From an uncultured Alphaproteobacteria bacterium (GTDB lineage Bacteria > Pseudomonadota > Alphaproteobacteria > HIMB59 > GCA-002718135), in NCBI GenBank assembly GCA_902560675.1, contig CACEMP010000001.1, positions 124,001 through 188,000 of the forward strand: a stretch of DNA of 64,000 bases. The letters run 5' to 3'. Both the position numbers and the translations under genes were made by a program. Shown piece after piece: positions 10,025 through 19,829 of this stretch. The notes under the pieces are model-generated. The model made no database searches. It was given only the letters and a program-made list of their open reading frames with translations, and was not told the origin of the DNA. Positions within the stretch are counted from its first letter, which is position 1. Every line of letters begins with the position of its first letter.

Positions 10025-10992
10025 TTAGTTAAATCTGACCATGTTTTTTTATCAATATTTGAGCCACACAATATCACCATTGTATTTTTGCCAATAAACT
10101 TATTATTGATTTTATATTTTAAAGCAGCAAGTCCAGCAACACATGCAGGCTCAAGAAATAACTTAAATTTTTTATAACAAAAAACCATAAATTTTTTCAT
10201 TTGATCATCAGAAACAGTTACCATTTCATCAATTACTTCTTTTGCTACATCAAAAGAATATTGCATATGTAAAGGTGCTGAAAGACTGTCAGCAATACTA
10301 TTTACATTAATATTATTTAGTGGTTTGTTAGCTCTTAAACTTTTATTTAAACCATTAGCATTTTCAGGCTCAACACCAATAATTTTAATCTTAGGATAAA
10401 ATTGTTTTATATACGATGAAACACCACTTATTAACCCCCCTCCTCCAACTGAAATTAGTAAATTGTCAATTTTAGTATTAATTAATTTTAAATATTCTAC
10501 AATTTCTAATCCCAAGGTAGCACTACCTTGTAATGTCAATGGGCCGTCAAAAGGGTGAATAAAATAGTAACCTTCATTTTTAGCATTTTCAGCATCAAGA
10601 AAAGCTTGTTTTGGATTTGTAAAAACAATGTTAGCACCATAATTTTTACAAGTTTGAACTCTATATTTATTTGCACTTTCGTATAAGAAAATTTTATTTT
10701 TCAATTTAAATTGATTGGCCACAAATGAAGCAGCGATCGCATGATTTCCAGCACTAACTGCTGTAATTCCTTTATTAAATTTATTCTGATCTTGAGAAAT
10801 TATATTATTAATAGCGCCTCTTGCCTTAAATGAACCAGATTTTTGTAAAAATTCGCATTTAAAAAATAAATTAGTAGAAAAATAATTATCAATATCATCA
10901 GGACACTTTAAAAAAGGAGTTTGATTAATAAATGGTCTAATTTTTTTATAAATTTTACTAATATTATCGACAGATAAATCTTTAGGTATCAA
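10021..10992 (-). CDS. Threonine/serine dehydratase-like PLP enzyme
   Basis: GSFKARGA PLP motif, VSVGGGGLISG; fold-type II threonine dehydratase family. Confidence 0.85.
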   Translation of the reverse strand: MIPKDLSVDNISKIYKKIRPFINQTPFLKCPDDIDNYFSTNLFFKCEFLQKSGSFKARGAINNIISQDQNKFNKGITAVSAGNHAIAASFVANQFKLKNKIFLYESANKYRVQTCKNYGANIVFTNPKQAFLDAENAKNEGYYFIHPFDGPLTLQGSATLGLEIVEYLKLINTKIDNLLISVGGGGLISGVSSYIKQFYPKIKIIGVEPENANGLNKSLRANKPLNNINVNSIADSLSAPLHMQYSFDVAKEVIDEMVTVSDDQMKKFMVFCYKKFKLFLEPACVAGLAALKYKINNKFIGKNTMVILCGSNIDKKTWSDLTN

Positions 10993-11732
10993 GAAATTCC
11001 TCTAATTTCTTTAATTTTATCGTAAGCAATATTAATAGCTGCTAATTCTTTATTAGATTGTTTAATAAATTCTTTAGGCATACCTTTGGCAATTAAATTA
11101 TCTGGGTGATGTTCTTTATTTAATTTTATCCATTTTTTTCTTATCTCATTATCAGTGCTTGATCTATTCACACCCAATATTTTGTAAGGATCAGATTCAC
11201 TATTTTTTAAATTTGATTGAAAAATTCTTTGAAAATCTTTTTCACTAAATTTAAACGATTTAGAAATTGATCTTAAAAAATCTATTTCACTAACAGATAC
11301 CTTTCCATCAGATGCAGCAATATAAAATAAATTATTTAATAATTCTTCCAATAAAATTTTATTAGCTGAAAATAAATCTCCTACTTGATTTGCTATTTGT
11401 TTATAACCATACGTATCTTTTTTTGCCTCATTGAATATTTTTGCAACTTTAGGAATTTCAGATTTTGGAACTTTAAATTTTTCTTTAAATGCTCTGATTT
11501 CATCATCTGATACAATGCCATCTGATTTAGCTAATTTTGCAGCTAGAATAATAAAACTTAATGTAAAAATTTGTTGTTTTTGATTATTATTTATTCGATT
11601 GAAGTTAAATGACGATTTTGATTTAGATCTTCTGTCAAAAGCACCACCAGCCATTACACCTAAGATAGCCCCTATAGGTCCACCTAAAGCAAATCCTGCC
11701 GCTCCACCTATAACTCTTCCCCAAATACTCAT
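10989..11732 (-). CDS. DjlA-like protein: TerB domain plus C-terminal J domain
   Basis: Gly-rich N-terminus, TerB-like centre, C-terminal DPYKILGVNRSSTDNEIRKKWIKLNKEHHPD (HPD motif). Confidence 0.85.
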   Translation of the reverse strand: MSIWGRVIGGAAGFALGGPIGAILGVMAGGAFDRRSKSKSSFNFNRINNNQKQQIFTLSFIILAAKLAKSDGIVSDDEIRAFKEKFKVPKSEIPKVAKIFNEAKKDTYGYKQIANQVGDLFSANKILLEELLNNLFYIAASDGKVSVSEIDFLRSISKSFKFSEKDFQRIFQSNLKNSESDPYKILGVNRSSTDNEIRKKWIKLNKEHHPDNLIAKGMPKEFIKQSNKELAAINIAYDKIKEIRGIS

Positions 11733-11977
11733 CTTAAAGATTCAATTATACCTTTTAATTCATTTAACTCATTTTGAGAAATTTTATTATCTTGATTCAG
11801 ATCTATAATTTGAAAAAGTAGATTTAATGATTGTTCAATTTCTTCATAGGAAATATCTCCATCATTATTTAAATCTACAAAGTTAAAATACATTTCTTCC
11901 TGATCATTTAATTCGGAAGAATATGTAGTTGAAGAATATAAAAGTAAAAATAAAAAAAATATTTTTATCCAAACCAT
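11729..11977 (-). CDS. Small secreted EF-hand protein
   Basis: Hydrophobic N-terminus and two DxNxDGxIS / DLNQDNKISQNE loops. Confidence 0.75.
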   Translation of the reverse strand: MVWIKIFFLFLLLYSSTTYSSELNDQEEMYFNFVDLNNDGDISYEEIEQSLNLLFQIIDLNQDNKISQNELNELKGIIESLR

Positions 11978-12192
11978 CTGTACATCCCTATAATACCTGC
12001 ACCAGCGTAGAAAAATTGTAAAAACAATATTCCATTGTGTTTTAATTTATAGGCCCACACTCCAATTAATAATGCTGATAATAATAATAATGAAAAACCA
12101 ATAAATTCTAATCCAATGTTAAATGCAACTAGTAGGGAATAAAGGATGGCTGTTGAAACGCCAATCCATTCTAAAAGTTTGTTTGAATTCAA
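11965..12192 (-). CDS. Small membrane protein of unknown function
   Basis: 75 aa, hydrophobic segments; overlaps the neighbouring gene in the same orientation. Confidence 0.5.
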   Translation of the reverse strand: MNSNKLLEWIGVSTAILYSLLVAFNIGLEFIGFSLLLLSALLIGVWAYKLKHNGILFLQFFYAGAGIIGMYRWFG

Positions 12193-12199
12193 TTAAATA

Positions 12200-12403
12200 T
12201 TATTTTTTCTTAATATTAATAGCGTTTTCTTTCCCACGGTTTTCACCGATTTCAAATTCAACTGGCATACCTTCTTCTAGGGTATCTATTCCTGCAGCTT
12301 CTAAGGCAGATACATGAAGAAAAATATCTTTTCCTCCATCGTCGTTTTCTATAAATCCATAACCTTTGGTTGGATTAAACCACTTAATTTTACCACTTGG
12401 CAT
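12200..12403 (-). CDS. Cold-shock domain protein
   Basis: KWFNPTKGYGFIENDDGGKDIFLHVSAL (RNP1/RNP2 motifs). Confidence 0.95.
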   Translation of the reverse strand: MPSGKIKWFNPTKGYGFIENDDGGKDIFLHVSALEAAGIDTLEEGMPVEFEIGENRGKENAINIKKK

Positions 12404-12538
12404 ATTTTATTCTCCTTTTTTTAATGATTTTTATGAGGTTTAATTTTTAATTTATCGTATATATAATATAAATATTGATTAATTAATTTCATTAAATAAC
12501 TAATAAGTAATTAATTTCAAGATATATTTTACAAATTT

Positions 12539-13369
12539 ATGTTAAGCTATAAACATGGATATCATGCAGGTAATCACGCAGATGTGATAAAACATATTAT
12601 TTTGATATATTTGTATAATTTTGAAAAAAAGACAAATAATTCAATAAGTTATATTGATACTCACTCAGGGAATTCGATTTATAAATACATATCAAAATAT
12701 ATGGATAAAAATAAAGAATATAAAAATGGTATTAAAAAAGTACAAAATTATAAAGGAAGTAATATTTTAATTAGAAATTATCTTACAACAATATCCAAAA
12801 TTACAAAAAAAAATAATTATTATCCTGGTTCACCTATTTTGATATCATCAATATCAAATAAAAAAGATAAGCTATTTTTTTGTGAACTTCACAATAAAGA
12901 ATTTGACTTATTAAAGATTAATTTAACAAAATTTACAAATACAAAAATTCTCAACTTAGATGGCTTTGAATTTATTTATGATAAAGTGAATAATGAAAAT
13001 AGCTATTTCATTTTTATTGATCCATCTTATGAAATAAAAAAAGATTTTAATAAAATAGACAATATTTTAGATAATATAGATAAATTTTTTGTTAAATCAA
13101 AAATTCTAATATGGTATCCAGTATTAGATATTTTAGAAAATGATACTTTTATTCAAAGTATAAGAAAAAAAGGAATAAGTAATATAATCAATATAGAAGT
13201 TCCAGTAATTAAATATGGAGATAATGTTGGAATGCAAGGAAGTGGTTTATTATTAATAAATTTTAATAATAATTCGATTATTAGAAATATTAAAGAGACA
13301 ATAAATGAAATTCAAAAGATATTAAAACAAGAAGAAAATATCACTAAACCTAAATTAAGATATTTATGA
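12539..13369 (+). CDS. rlmJ: 23S rRNA (adenine2030-N6)-methyltransferase RlmJ family
   Basis: MLSYKHGYHAGNHADVIKH N-terminus, IDPSYE (DPPY-like) motif. Confidence 0.9.
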   Translation: MLSYKHGYHAGNHADVIKHIILIYLYNFEKKTNNSISYIDTHSGNSIYKYISKYMDKNKEYKNGIKKVQNYKGSNILIRNYLTTISKITKKNNYYPGSPILISSISNKKDKLFFCELHNKEFDLLKINLTKFTNTKILNLDGFEFIYDKVNNENSYFIFIDPSYEIKKDFNKIDNILDNIDKFFVKSKILIWYPVLDILENDTFIQSIRKKGISNIINIEVPVIKYGDNVGMQGSGLLLINFNNNSIIRNIKETINEIQKILKQEENITKPKLRYL

Positions 13370-14727
13370 GTGTAAAAAAAATAAATTTACTTGAAGAAGA
13401 TATTTATAAATTATTTTTGAAAATTGCATTACCAGCTTCTATTGGAACAATTTTTAATAATCTTTATTCTTTAGTAGATGCTATTTTCGCAGGTAGAATG
13501 ATTTCTGAAACAGCTTTAGCGGCAATTGGTCAAACATTTCCTGTATACTTCATAATTATTGCAATAGGTATAGGTCTGAGTATTGCAACAACTAGTATCG
13601 TTGCTAATTCATTAGGTGAAAATAATATCAAAAAGGCCAGTTATGCTTTTTCTCAGTCATTAATTATTACAATCTTAGTAGGTTTGGTAATTACTGTTTT
13701 AGGACTCTATTTTGGAAAATATATATTACAATCTATTAACGATGATGCAGATACGCTTAGGCTATCCTCTTTATATATGAATATAATTTATCTTGGCTCA
13801 ATAATAATTCTATTATTAATGGTATGTAATTCTTGTTTATCTGCTCAAGGAGATACTAAAAGTTATAGAAATGTTTTGATATTTAGTTTTTTTTTAAACA
13901 TTGCTCTAAATCCAATTTTAATAACAGGAAAAATAATAAATATTGAATTGTTTATGCCAATGGGAATTACAGGCATAGCAGTTGCTACTATATTTTCTCA
14001 GGTAATTGGTATGGTATATTTACTTTATAAAATTTATAAAACTGATATTTTTGAAAACTTTAAAAGTAAATATTTAATTCCTAAAATTAATTTAATTAAA
14101 GAAATGTCATTTCAAGCAATACCAGCTGCTTTAGGATTGATGATGATTGCTCTTGGGTCTTATATATTATTATTTTTTGTAAGTCGTTTTGGTAATGATG
14201 CTATAGCAGGCTTTTCAGCCGCAGGTAGATATGAGCAACTTCTTTTCTTACCTTTGTTAGGATTAAGCACTGCTGTAACAGCAATTGTAGGACAAAATTT
14301 TGGTGCAAAAAATTATAATAGAATTTTTGAAACTTACAATAAAGCTATGATTACTGGAGTGATAATATTATCTTTAGCTGGACTAATTTTATTCCTTACT
14401 GCAGAAGATTCAATGAGACTATTTACTGATGATAAAGAAGTTATTTATTATGGTTCAATTTACTTAAAAATATATGCTCTAGGATTTCCTGCCTTCCCAT
14501 TTTTTTTTATTTCTAATGCCTCTTTTCAAGGCCTTAAGAAAGCAATAATTGTTATGTACATGGCAATTTTAAGATTTGTAATAGTGCCAATTGTTGTAAT
14601 ATTATTTATAAATAATTTTATAGAAGAGAACTATATATACATATTTGTTGGATTGACTATTGTCCATTGGGTTATAGGTATTTTATATTATTTTTATTCT
14701 TCTAATAAAATTAGAAAAATTGTATAA
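13366..14727 (+). CDS. MATE family efflux transporter
   Basis: About 12 TM segments, MATE-type N-terminus (ALPASIGTIFNNLYSLVDAIFAGR). Confidence 0.9.
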   Translation: MSVKKINLLEEDIYKLFLKIALPASIGTIFNNLYSLVDAIFAGRMISETALAAIGQTFPVYFIIIAIGIGLSIATTSIVANSLGENNIKKASYAFSQSLIITILVGLVITVLGLYFGKYILQSINDDADTLRLSSLYMNIIYLGSIIILLLMVCNSCLSAQGDTKSYRNVLIFSFFLNIALNPILITGKIINIELFMPMGITGIAVATIFSQVIGMVYLLYKIYKTDIFENFKSKYLIPKINLIKEMSFQAIPAALGLMMIALGSYILLFFVSRFGNDAIAGFSAAGRYEQLLFLPLLGLSTAVTAIVGQNFGAKNYNRIFETYNKAMITGVIILSLAGLILFLTAEDSMRLFTDDKEVIYYGSIYLKIYALGFPAFPFFFISNASFQGLKKAIIVMYMAILRFVIVPIVVILFINNFIEENYIYIFVGLTIVHWVIGILYYFYSSNKIRKIV

Positions 14728-14729
14728 AA

Positions 14730-15356
14730 TTATACAACACCTTGAAGATTTGGAACAAATAAAACATCATCATATTCTTTTGAGATTATTTTATTATTTT
14801 TTTTTTTGTATTTAATAAGAATTTGTTTATTTTTTTTTACCATTGGACAAACAATAATTCCATCGTTATCAATGTGAGAAAAAATTTCATTATTCATAAT
14901 TTTTGATGCTGCTGTAAATATAATTCTATCGAATGGTATTTGTTCAGCCCAACCATTGTTTCCATCATCATATTTAGAAACTATATTTGTAAATTTCAGT
15001 TTTTCAAAAATTTTATTAGAACTTTCGTGCAAATTTTTAATTCTTTCAATAGTATAAACACGTCTCGCTAATAATGAGAGTACTGCACATTGATACCCAC
15101 TACCTGTACCTATTTCTAATACCTTGTGATTTTTTTTTACATCTAGTAATTCAGTCATTCTAGCTACAACATATGGCTGACTTATTGTCTGATTATTTTC
15201 AATTGGCAGTGCTATATTTTCATAAGCCTGATTTCTAAAAGTATCACTGACAAATTTTTCTCTAGGAATTTTTTCTATAGCAGAAAGAACTTTTGAATTA
15301 GTAATGCCAGACTCTCTTAATTCAAGAATTAATCTAATTTTTCTTACATCAAGCAC
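14730..15356 (-). CDS. pcm: Protein-L-isoaspartate O-methyltransferase
   Basis: QTISQPYVVARMTELL and VLEIGTGSGYQCAVLS. Confidence 0.9.
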   Translation of the reverse strand: MLDVRKIRLILELRESGITNSKVLSAIEKIPREKFVSDTFRNQAYENIALPIENNQTISQPYVVARMTELLDVKKNHKVLEIGTGSGYQCAVLSLLARRVYTIERIKNLHESSNKIFEKLKFTNIVSKYDDGNNGWAEQIPFDRIIFTAASKIMNNEIFSHIDNDGIIVCPMVKKNKQILIKYKKKNNKIISKEYDDVLFVPNLQGVV

Positions 15357-16618
15357 TAGATTAAAGTATCTGAATTATTTAAATATTTTTTTAACACCTC
15401 AGGTATTTTAATATTTCCATTAGGCATTTGATAATTCTCAAGAATAGCAATTAATGTTCTACCGACTGCTAAACCTGAACCATTAAGTGTATGAACAAAA
15501 ATATTTTTATTTTCGAGTTTATACCTAGTGTTCATTCTTCTAGCCTGGAAATCACTACAACTTGAACAGCTAGATATTTCTCGATAATTATTTTCACCTG
15601 GTAACCAAACTTCGATATCATATGTTTTACATGCAGAAAAACCCATGTCGCCAGTACATAAGGTCATAACTCTATAGTGAATATTTAAATCTTTAAGAAT
15701 GCTTTCCGCACTTTCTAGCATTCTTTCTAATTCTTGCTCTGAATTTTGTGGCTCTACTACAGATACTAATTCTACTTTAGTAAATTGATGTTGCCTTAAC
15801 ATACCTCTAGTATCTTTACCTGATGCACCAGCTTCAGATCTAAAACATGGAGTGTATGAAGTAAATCTCATTGGTAGTTGATTTTGATTAAGTATTTCTT
15901 CTCTTACCATATTTGTTAAAGGTACTTCTGCAGTAGGTATTAGCCAATGGTTATCACCAGCTGTAAATAAATCTTCACCAAATTTAGGTAATTGTCCTGT
16001 TCCAAAAAGAGAATCATCTTTTACTAAAAAAGGTAGATTATACTCTGTATAACCATTTTCATTAGTATGTTTATCTAGCATAAAATTTGCTATAGCTCTT
16101 TCAAGTTTTGATAGTTGATTTTTTAATATAACAAATCTTGATCCTGATAACTTAGATGCTGTTTCAAAATCCATTAAACCAAGATCCTCACCTAACTCGT
16201 AATGAGTTTTTGCCTTATAGTCAAAACTTGGTTTTGTGCCCCATTCTCTATATTTAGTATTGTTATTTTCATCACTACCTATTGGAACACTTTTGTGAGG
16301 TATATTTGGAAGTCTAGTTAATATAGTATTCAATTCTTCATTTTTAATAATTTCAAGTTCTTTAAGATTACTTATTTTATTTTTTATTTCATCTACTTTT
16401 TTCATTTCAGCTGAAGCATCTTTTTTTTCACTTTTAAGTTTACCTATAGTTTTGGATATGGAGTTTCTTTCAGCTAAAAGGTTCTGAAGAACAGTCTGAG
16501 TCTCTCTTTTAACTTTATCTAATTCTAAAATTTTATTTGATATTGGTTTTTCTCCCCTTTGTTTCATATAGTTATCAAACTCAGTAGGATTTTCTCTGAT
16601 AAAATTAATATTATGCAT
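15356..16618 (-). CDS. serS: Seryl-tRNA synthetase
   Basis: Coiled-coil N-terminus, class II motifs TPCFRSEAGASGKDTRGMLRQHQF, LNGSGLAVGRTLIAILENYQ. Confidence 0.97.
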   Translation of the reverse strand: MHNINFIRENPTEFDNYMKQRGEKPISNKILELDKVKRETQTVLQNLLAERNSISKTIGKLKSEKKDASAEMKKVDEIKNKISNLKELEIIKNEELNTILTRLPNIPHKSVPIGSDENNNTKYREWGTKPSFDYKAKTHYELGEDLGLMDFETASKLSGSRFVILKNQLSKLERAIANFMLDKHTNENGYTEYNLPFLVKDDSLFGTGQLPKFGEDLFTAGDNHWLIPTAEVPLTNMVREEILNQNQLPMRFTSYTPCFRSEAGASGKDTRGMLRQHQFTKVELVSVVEPQNSEQELERMLESAESILKDLNIHYRVMTLCTGDMGFSACKTYDIEVWLPGENNYREISSCSSCSDFQARRMNTRYKLENKNIFVHTLNGSGLAVGRTLIAILENYQMPNGNIKIPEVLKKYLNNSDTLI

Positions 16619-17373
16619 TATTCATCTTTATTTTTTTGAATTAGTTTTGCAATATAAATTGAGACCTCGTATAAAAATATAATTGGCAAGGCTAAACTTA
16701 TTTGACTAAATGGATCAGGCGGAGTTAAAAATGCAGCCGATAAAAATGCTAATACAATTGCATATTTTCTAAATTTTTTGAGAGACTCGTAAGTAACCAT
16801 CCCTACTCTCGCCATTAAAGATAAAACAACAGGAAGCTGAAATGCTAGACCAAAAGCAAAAATAAATCGCATCATAAGGGATAAATATTCCCCCATTTTA
16901 GCTTCTAATCGAATAGGAACACCACTAGAACCAAGATTTTGATATGATAAGAAAAAAGACCATGCAAGTGGTGCAATAATATAATAAACCATTGAGCCAC
17001 CCGCAAAAAATAAAATTGGAGTTGCTATTAAGTATGGTAAAAAGGCTCTCTTCTCTTTTTTGTATAATCCTGGTGCGATAAATCTCCATATTTGTATTGC
17101 AATTAATGGGAATGAAAAAAATAAAGCAAAGAAAAAAGCTATTTTTAATTCTGTAAAAAAAGCTTCTTGTAAAGCAGTATAAATAAAACCCTGGCCTTTA
17201 TCTTTATCAAATAATTCTACAAGAGGACTAGCTAAAAACGCAAATAATTCATCTGCAAAGTAAAAACAAACAACGAAAATTAATAAAATATATAAAAAAC
17301 TCCACAGAAGTCTTTTTCGTAACTCGGTAAGATGCCCTATTAAAGACATTTCTTCAAATTTTTCTTTAACCAT
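16618..17373 (-). CDS. tatC: Sec-independent translocase TatC
   Basis: HLTELRKRLLWS, six-TM TatC pattern, tatABC synteny. Confidence 0.96.
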   Translation of the reverse strand: MVKEKFEEMSLIGHLTELRKRLLWSFLYILLIFVVCFYFADELFAFLASPLVELFDKDKGQGFIYTALQEAFFTELKIAFFFALFFSFPLIAIQIWRFIAPGLYKKEKRAFLPYLIATPILFFAGGSMVYYIIAPLAWSFFLSYQNLGSSGVPIRLEAKMGEYLSLMMRFIFAFGLAFQLPVVLSLMARVGMVTYESLKKFRKYAIVLAFLSAAFLTPPDPFSQISLALPIIFLYEVSIYIAKLIQKNKDE

Positions 17374-17388
17374 TACTAAAATAATAAA

Positions 17389-17703
17389 TTAATTTTTTTT
17401 TGAAATTTCATTATCGGTCATTTGTACTGTTTCTTGAACTTCTTTAATCTCATTTTCAAAATTTTTTCTTATATTAATGCCGTCTTTGATTTTTTTTACT
17501 TCTTTAACGGATTTAGCTAATTCTTTAATTTCTTCCTCCTCAGCGATTTCATTTATAGATGACTTGAATTCAGAAGACATTTTTTTAATATATTTAGTAA
17601 AAGAACCAACTTGTTTAATAAATTTTGGAAGATCTTTTGGACCAATAACTACAACTACTATAATCCCAATTAAGAAAATTTCACTCCAACCAAAAGTAAA
17701 CAT
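17389..17703 (-). CDS. tatB: Sec-independent translocase TatB
   Basis: MFTFGWSEIFLIGIIVVVVIGPKDLPK. Confidence 0.92.
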   Translation of the reverse strand: MFTFGWSEIFLIGIIVVVVIGPKDLPKFIKQVGSFTKYIKKMSSEFKSSINEIAEEEEIKELAKSVKEVKKIKDGINIRKNFENEIKEVQETVQMTDNEISKKN

Positions 17704-17708
17704 TATAT

Positions 17709-17894
17709 TTACTTTTCTTCGTCGTTTTTATTCTCTAAATTTTTATCTTCTTTTTTTTCTTCGTCAGACATTCCTCTCTTGAATGATTTTATTCCTTTTG
17801 CCATATCACCCATTAGTTGAGGTATCTTACCTCTACCAAAAAGAAGTAGTACTATAACGAGTACAATTAATAATTGCCAAATACTAGGTGTCAT
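17709..17894 (-). CDS. tatA: Sec-independent translocase TatA
   Basis: [37 protein letters not shown]. Confidence 0.92.
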   Translation of the reverse strand: MTPSIWQLLIVLVIVLLLFGRGKIPQLMGDMAKGIKSFKRGMSDEEKKEDKNLENKNDEEK

Positions 17895-18262
17895 AACACG
17901 TTTATACGTAAAGAATGAGAAAAAACAAGAAATAATAGGAATAAAAATGTTTAAATTATAATAAATTAGAATAATTAATGGTGCAATTTAGGTATTCTAT
18001 TTAGAGCACTATTAAATATATTTATAATTTTAAATCAAAAAACTAATAAAACATCATTAATATATCATCCTAACATTATCTGTTAAATTATAAAAAGAAA
18101 TAAAATCTCATGTAAAAATTAAAAAGAAAATAAAATACCTAGAAAAATGCTAAAACTTGTATTTCCAAGCAAAGTATGGTTTCTATGCCGCAATGATCAT
18201 TATTGAATTAGTAAACGAGATTTACTATAAAGATGTTAGTTAACTTTTAATAAATAATTTTT

Positions 18263-19144
18263 ATGTGTGGAATAGTTGGAATATATCTTAAATCAAAAAA
18301 GTTTGAAAAAGATTTAGGAAAAATGCTTTCTGGAATGTTAATAAACATGGAGTCTAGAGGACCTGATAGTGCTGGTTTTGCTATTTATAAAAAAGAAAAA
18401 AAACAGGAGTTTAAATATTCAATATGTATTAATAATTTAGTATTTGAAGAATTTAAAAAAGAAATTTCAAGGAAAATTAAATATAATTCGATCTTAAAAA
18501 ATTCAGATCATGTAATTTTAAGCTCTAAAGAAATACCTGAAAAAGTATTATCTATTCTAAATGAACTTAAAGGAATTAATTTAGTTGGTTATGGAAAATC
18601 TATTGAAATATTTAAACAAATTGGAAATCCAAAAGATGTAGTAAAAAAATTCAATTTAGAAAAATTTAGTGGCACACATGGTATAGGTCACACAAGAATG
18701 GCTACAGAAAGTGCTATTACAACTAACGGATCTCACCCCTATTCGACAGGATCTGATGAATGCTTAGTACATAATGGATCATTATCAAATCACAATAATT
18801 TACGTAGAGATTTGACCAAACAAGGTATAAATTTTAAATCAGAAAATGATACTGAGGTTGCTGCAGGATATATTTCTAACCATTTGTTGAATAAAAAAAA
18901 TTTAAAAGATACACTAAAAAGAAGTTTAAGTGATTTAGATGGATTTTACACTTTTATAGCAGGAACTAAAAAAGGGTTTGCTATAGTTAGAGATGAAATT
19001 GCATGTAAACCTGCCGTTATTTCTGAAACAAAAGACTATGTTGCTATTGCATCAGAGTTTCAAGCAATGGCACATTTACCCGGTATTAATATAGCTAATA
19101 TTTTTGAGCCTGAACCAGGTATTGTATATTCTTGGGGCAATTAA
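18263..19144 (+). CDS. Class II glutamine amidotransferase domain protein (GlxB/MgsA-like)
   Basis: MCGIVGIYL N-terminal Cys nucleophile, GHTRMATESA; followed by GlxC- and GlxD-like genes. Confidence 0.85.
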   Translation: MCGIVGIYLKSKKFEKDLGKMLSGMLINMESRGPDSAGFAIYKKEKKQEFKYSICINNLVFEEFKKEISRKIKYNSILKNSDHVILSSKEIPEKVLSILNELKGINLVGYGKSIEIFKQIGNPKDVVKKFNLEKFSGTHGIGHTRMATESAITTNGSHPYSTGSDECLVHNGSLSNHNNLRRDLTKQGINFKSENDTEVAAGYISNHLLNKKNLKDTLKRSLSDLDGFYTFIAGTKKGFAIVRDEIACKPAVISETKDYVAIASEFQAMAHLPGINIANIFEPEPGIVYSWGN

Positions 19145-19827
19145 TGAAGTTAGATTTAAAAAAAACGAAACTTAGAAAAGTAAATGAGACATTACAATCT
19201 ATCGATCCAAAAAAAAATAACAAAAATTATACAATTTTAAATCCAGATGGAAATCATGCAATTTGTGTGGGTTTAACTGATGACATTGACATAAATATAA
19301 AAGGTCACGTAGGATATTATTGCGGTGGAATGAATCAAAATGCAAATATTACAATTGAGGGAAATGTCGGAACTGGTGTTGCTGAAAATATGATGTCTGG
19401 AAAAATTCATGTAAAAGGAAATGCTTCTCAATCTGCTGGTGCTACAGCACATGGAGGATTTTTAATTATTGATGGAGATGCAAGTTCTAGATGTGGTATT
19501 TCAATGAAAGGAATAGATATTGTTGTAAAAGGTTCAGTAGGACATATGTCTGCTTTTATGGCCCAGTCAGGTAATTTAATTGTTTGTGGTAATGCTGGTG
19601 AAGCACTTGGTGATAGTTTATATGAAGCAGACATTTACATAAAAGGAAAAGTTAAATCTTTAGGAGCTGATTGCATAGAAAAAAAAATGAACAATAGACA
19701 TTTAAAAAAATTAGATAAACTATTAAAAAAAGCTAATTTAAATAAGTTAAAATCTAAAGATTTTAAAAGATATGGTTCAGCTAGAAAACTTTATAATTTT
19801 AACATAGACAATGTATTAAATTATTAA
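19132..19827 (+). CDS. GXGXG (glutamate synthase alpha-subunit C-terminal-like) protein (GlxC/MgsB-like)
   Basis: Repeated G-x-x-G right-handed beta-helix pattern (GHVGYYCGGMNQNANITIEGNVGTGV...). Confidence 0.85.
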   Translation: MGQLMKLDLKKTKLRKVNETLQSIDPKKNNKNYTILNPDGNHAICVGLTDDIDINIKGHVGYYCGGMNQNANITIEGNVGTGVAENMMSGKIHVKGNASQSAGATAHGGFLIIDGDASSRCGISMKGIDIVVKGSVGHMSAFMAQSGNLIVCGNAGEALGDSLYEADIYIKGKVKSLGADCIEKKMNNRHLKKLDKLLKKANLNKLKSKDFKRYGSARKLYNFNIDNVLNY

Positions 19828-19829
19828 AT

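Noticed and set aside
11599-12317. Plus-strand ORFs at 11599-11808 and 12123-12317
   Set aside because: Antisense to the DjlA-like, EF-hand, small membrane and cold-shock genes; composition reflects the opposite strand.
12404-12538. Possible cold-shock-type structured 5' leader of the cold-shock gene
   Set aside because: AT-rich with no strong inverted repeats by eye; nothing beyond an ordinary promoter region.
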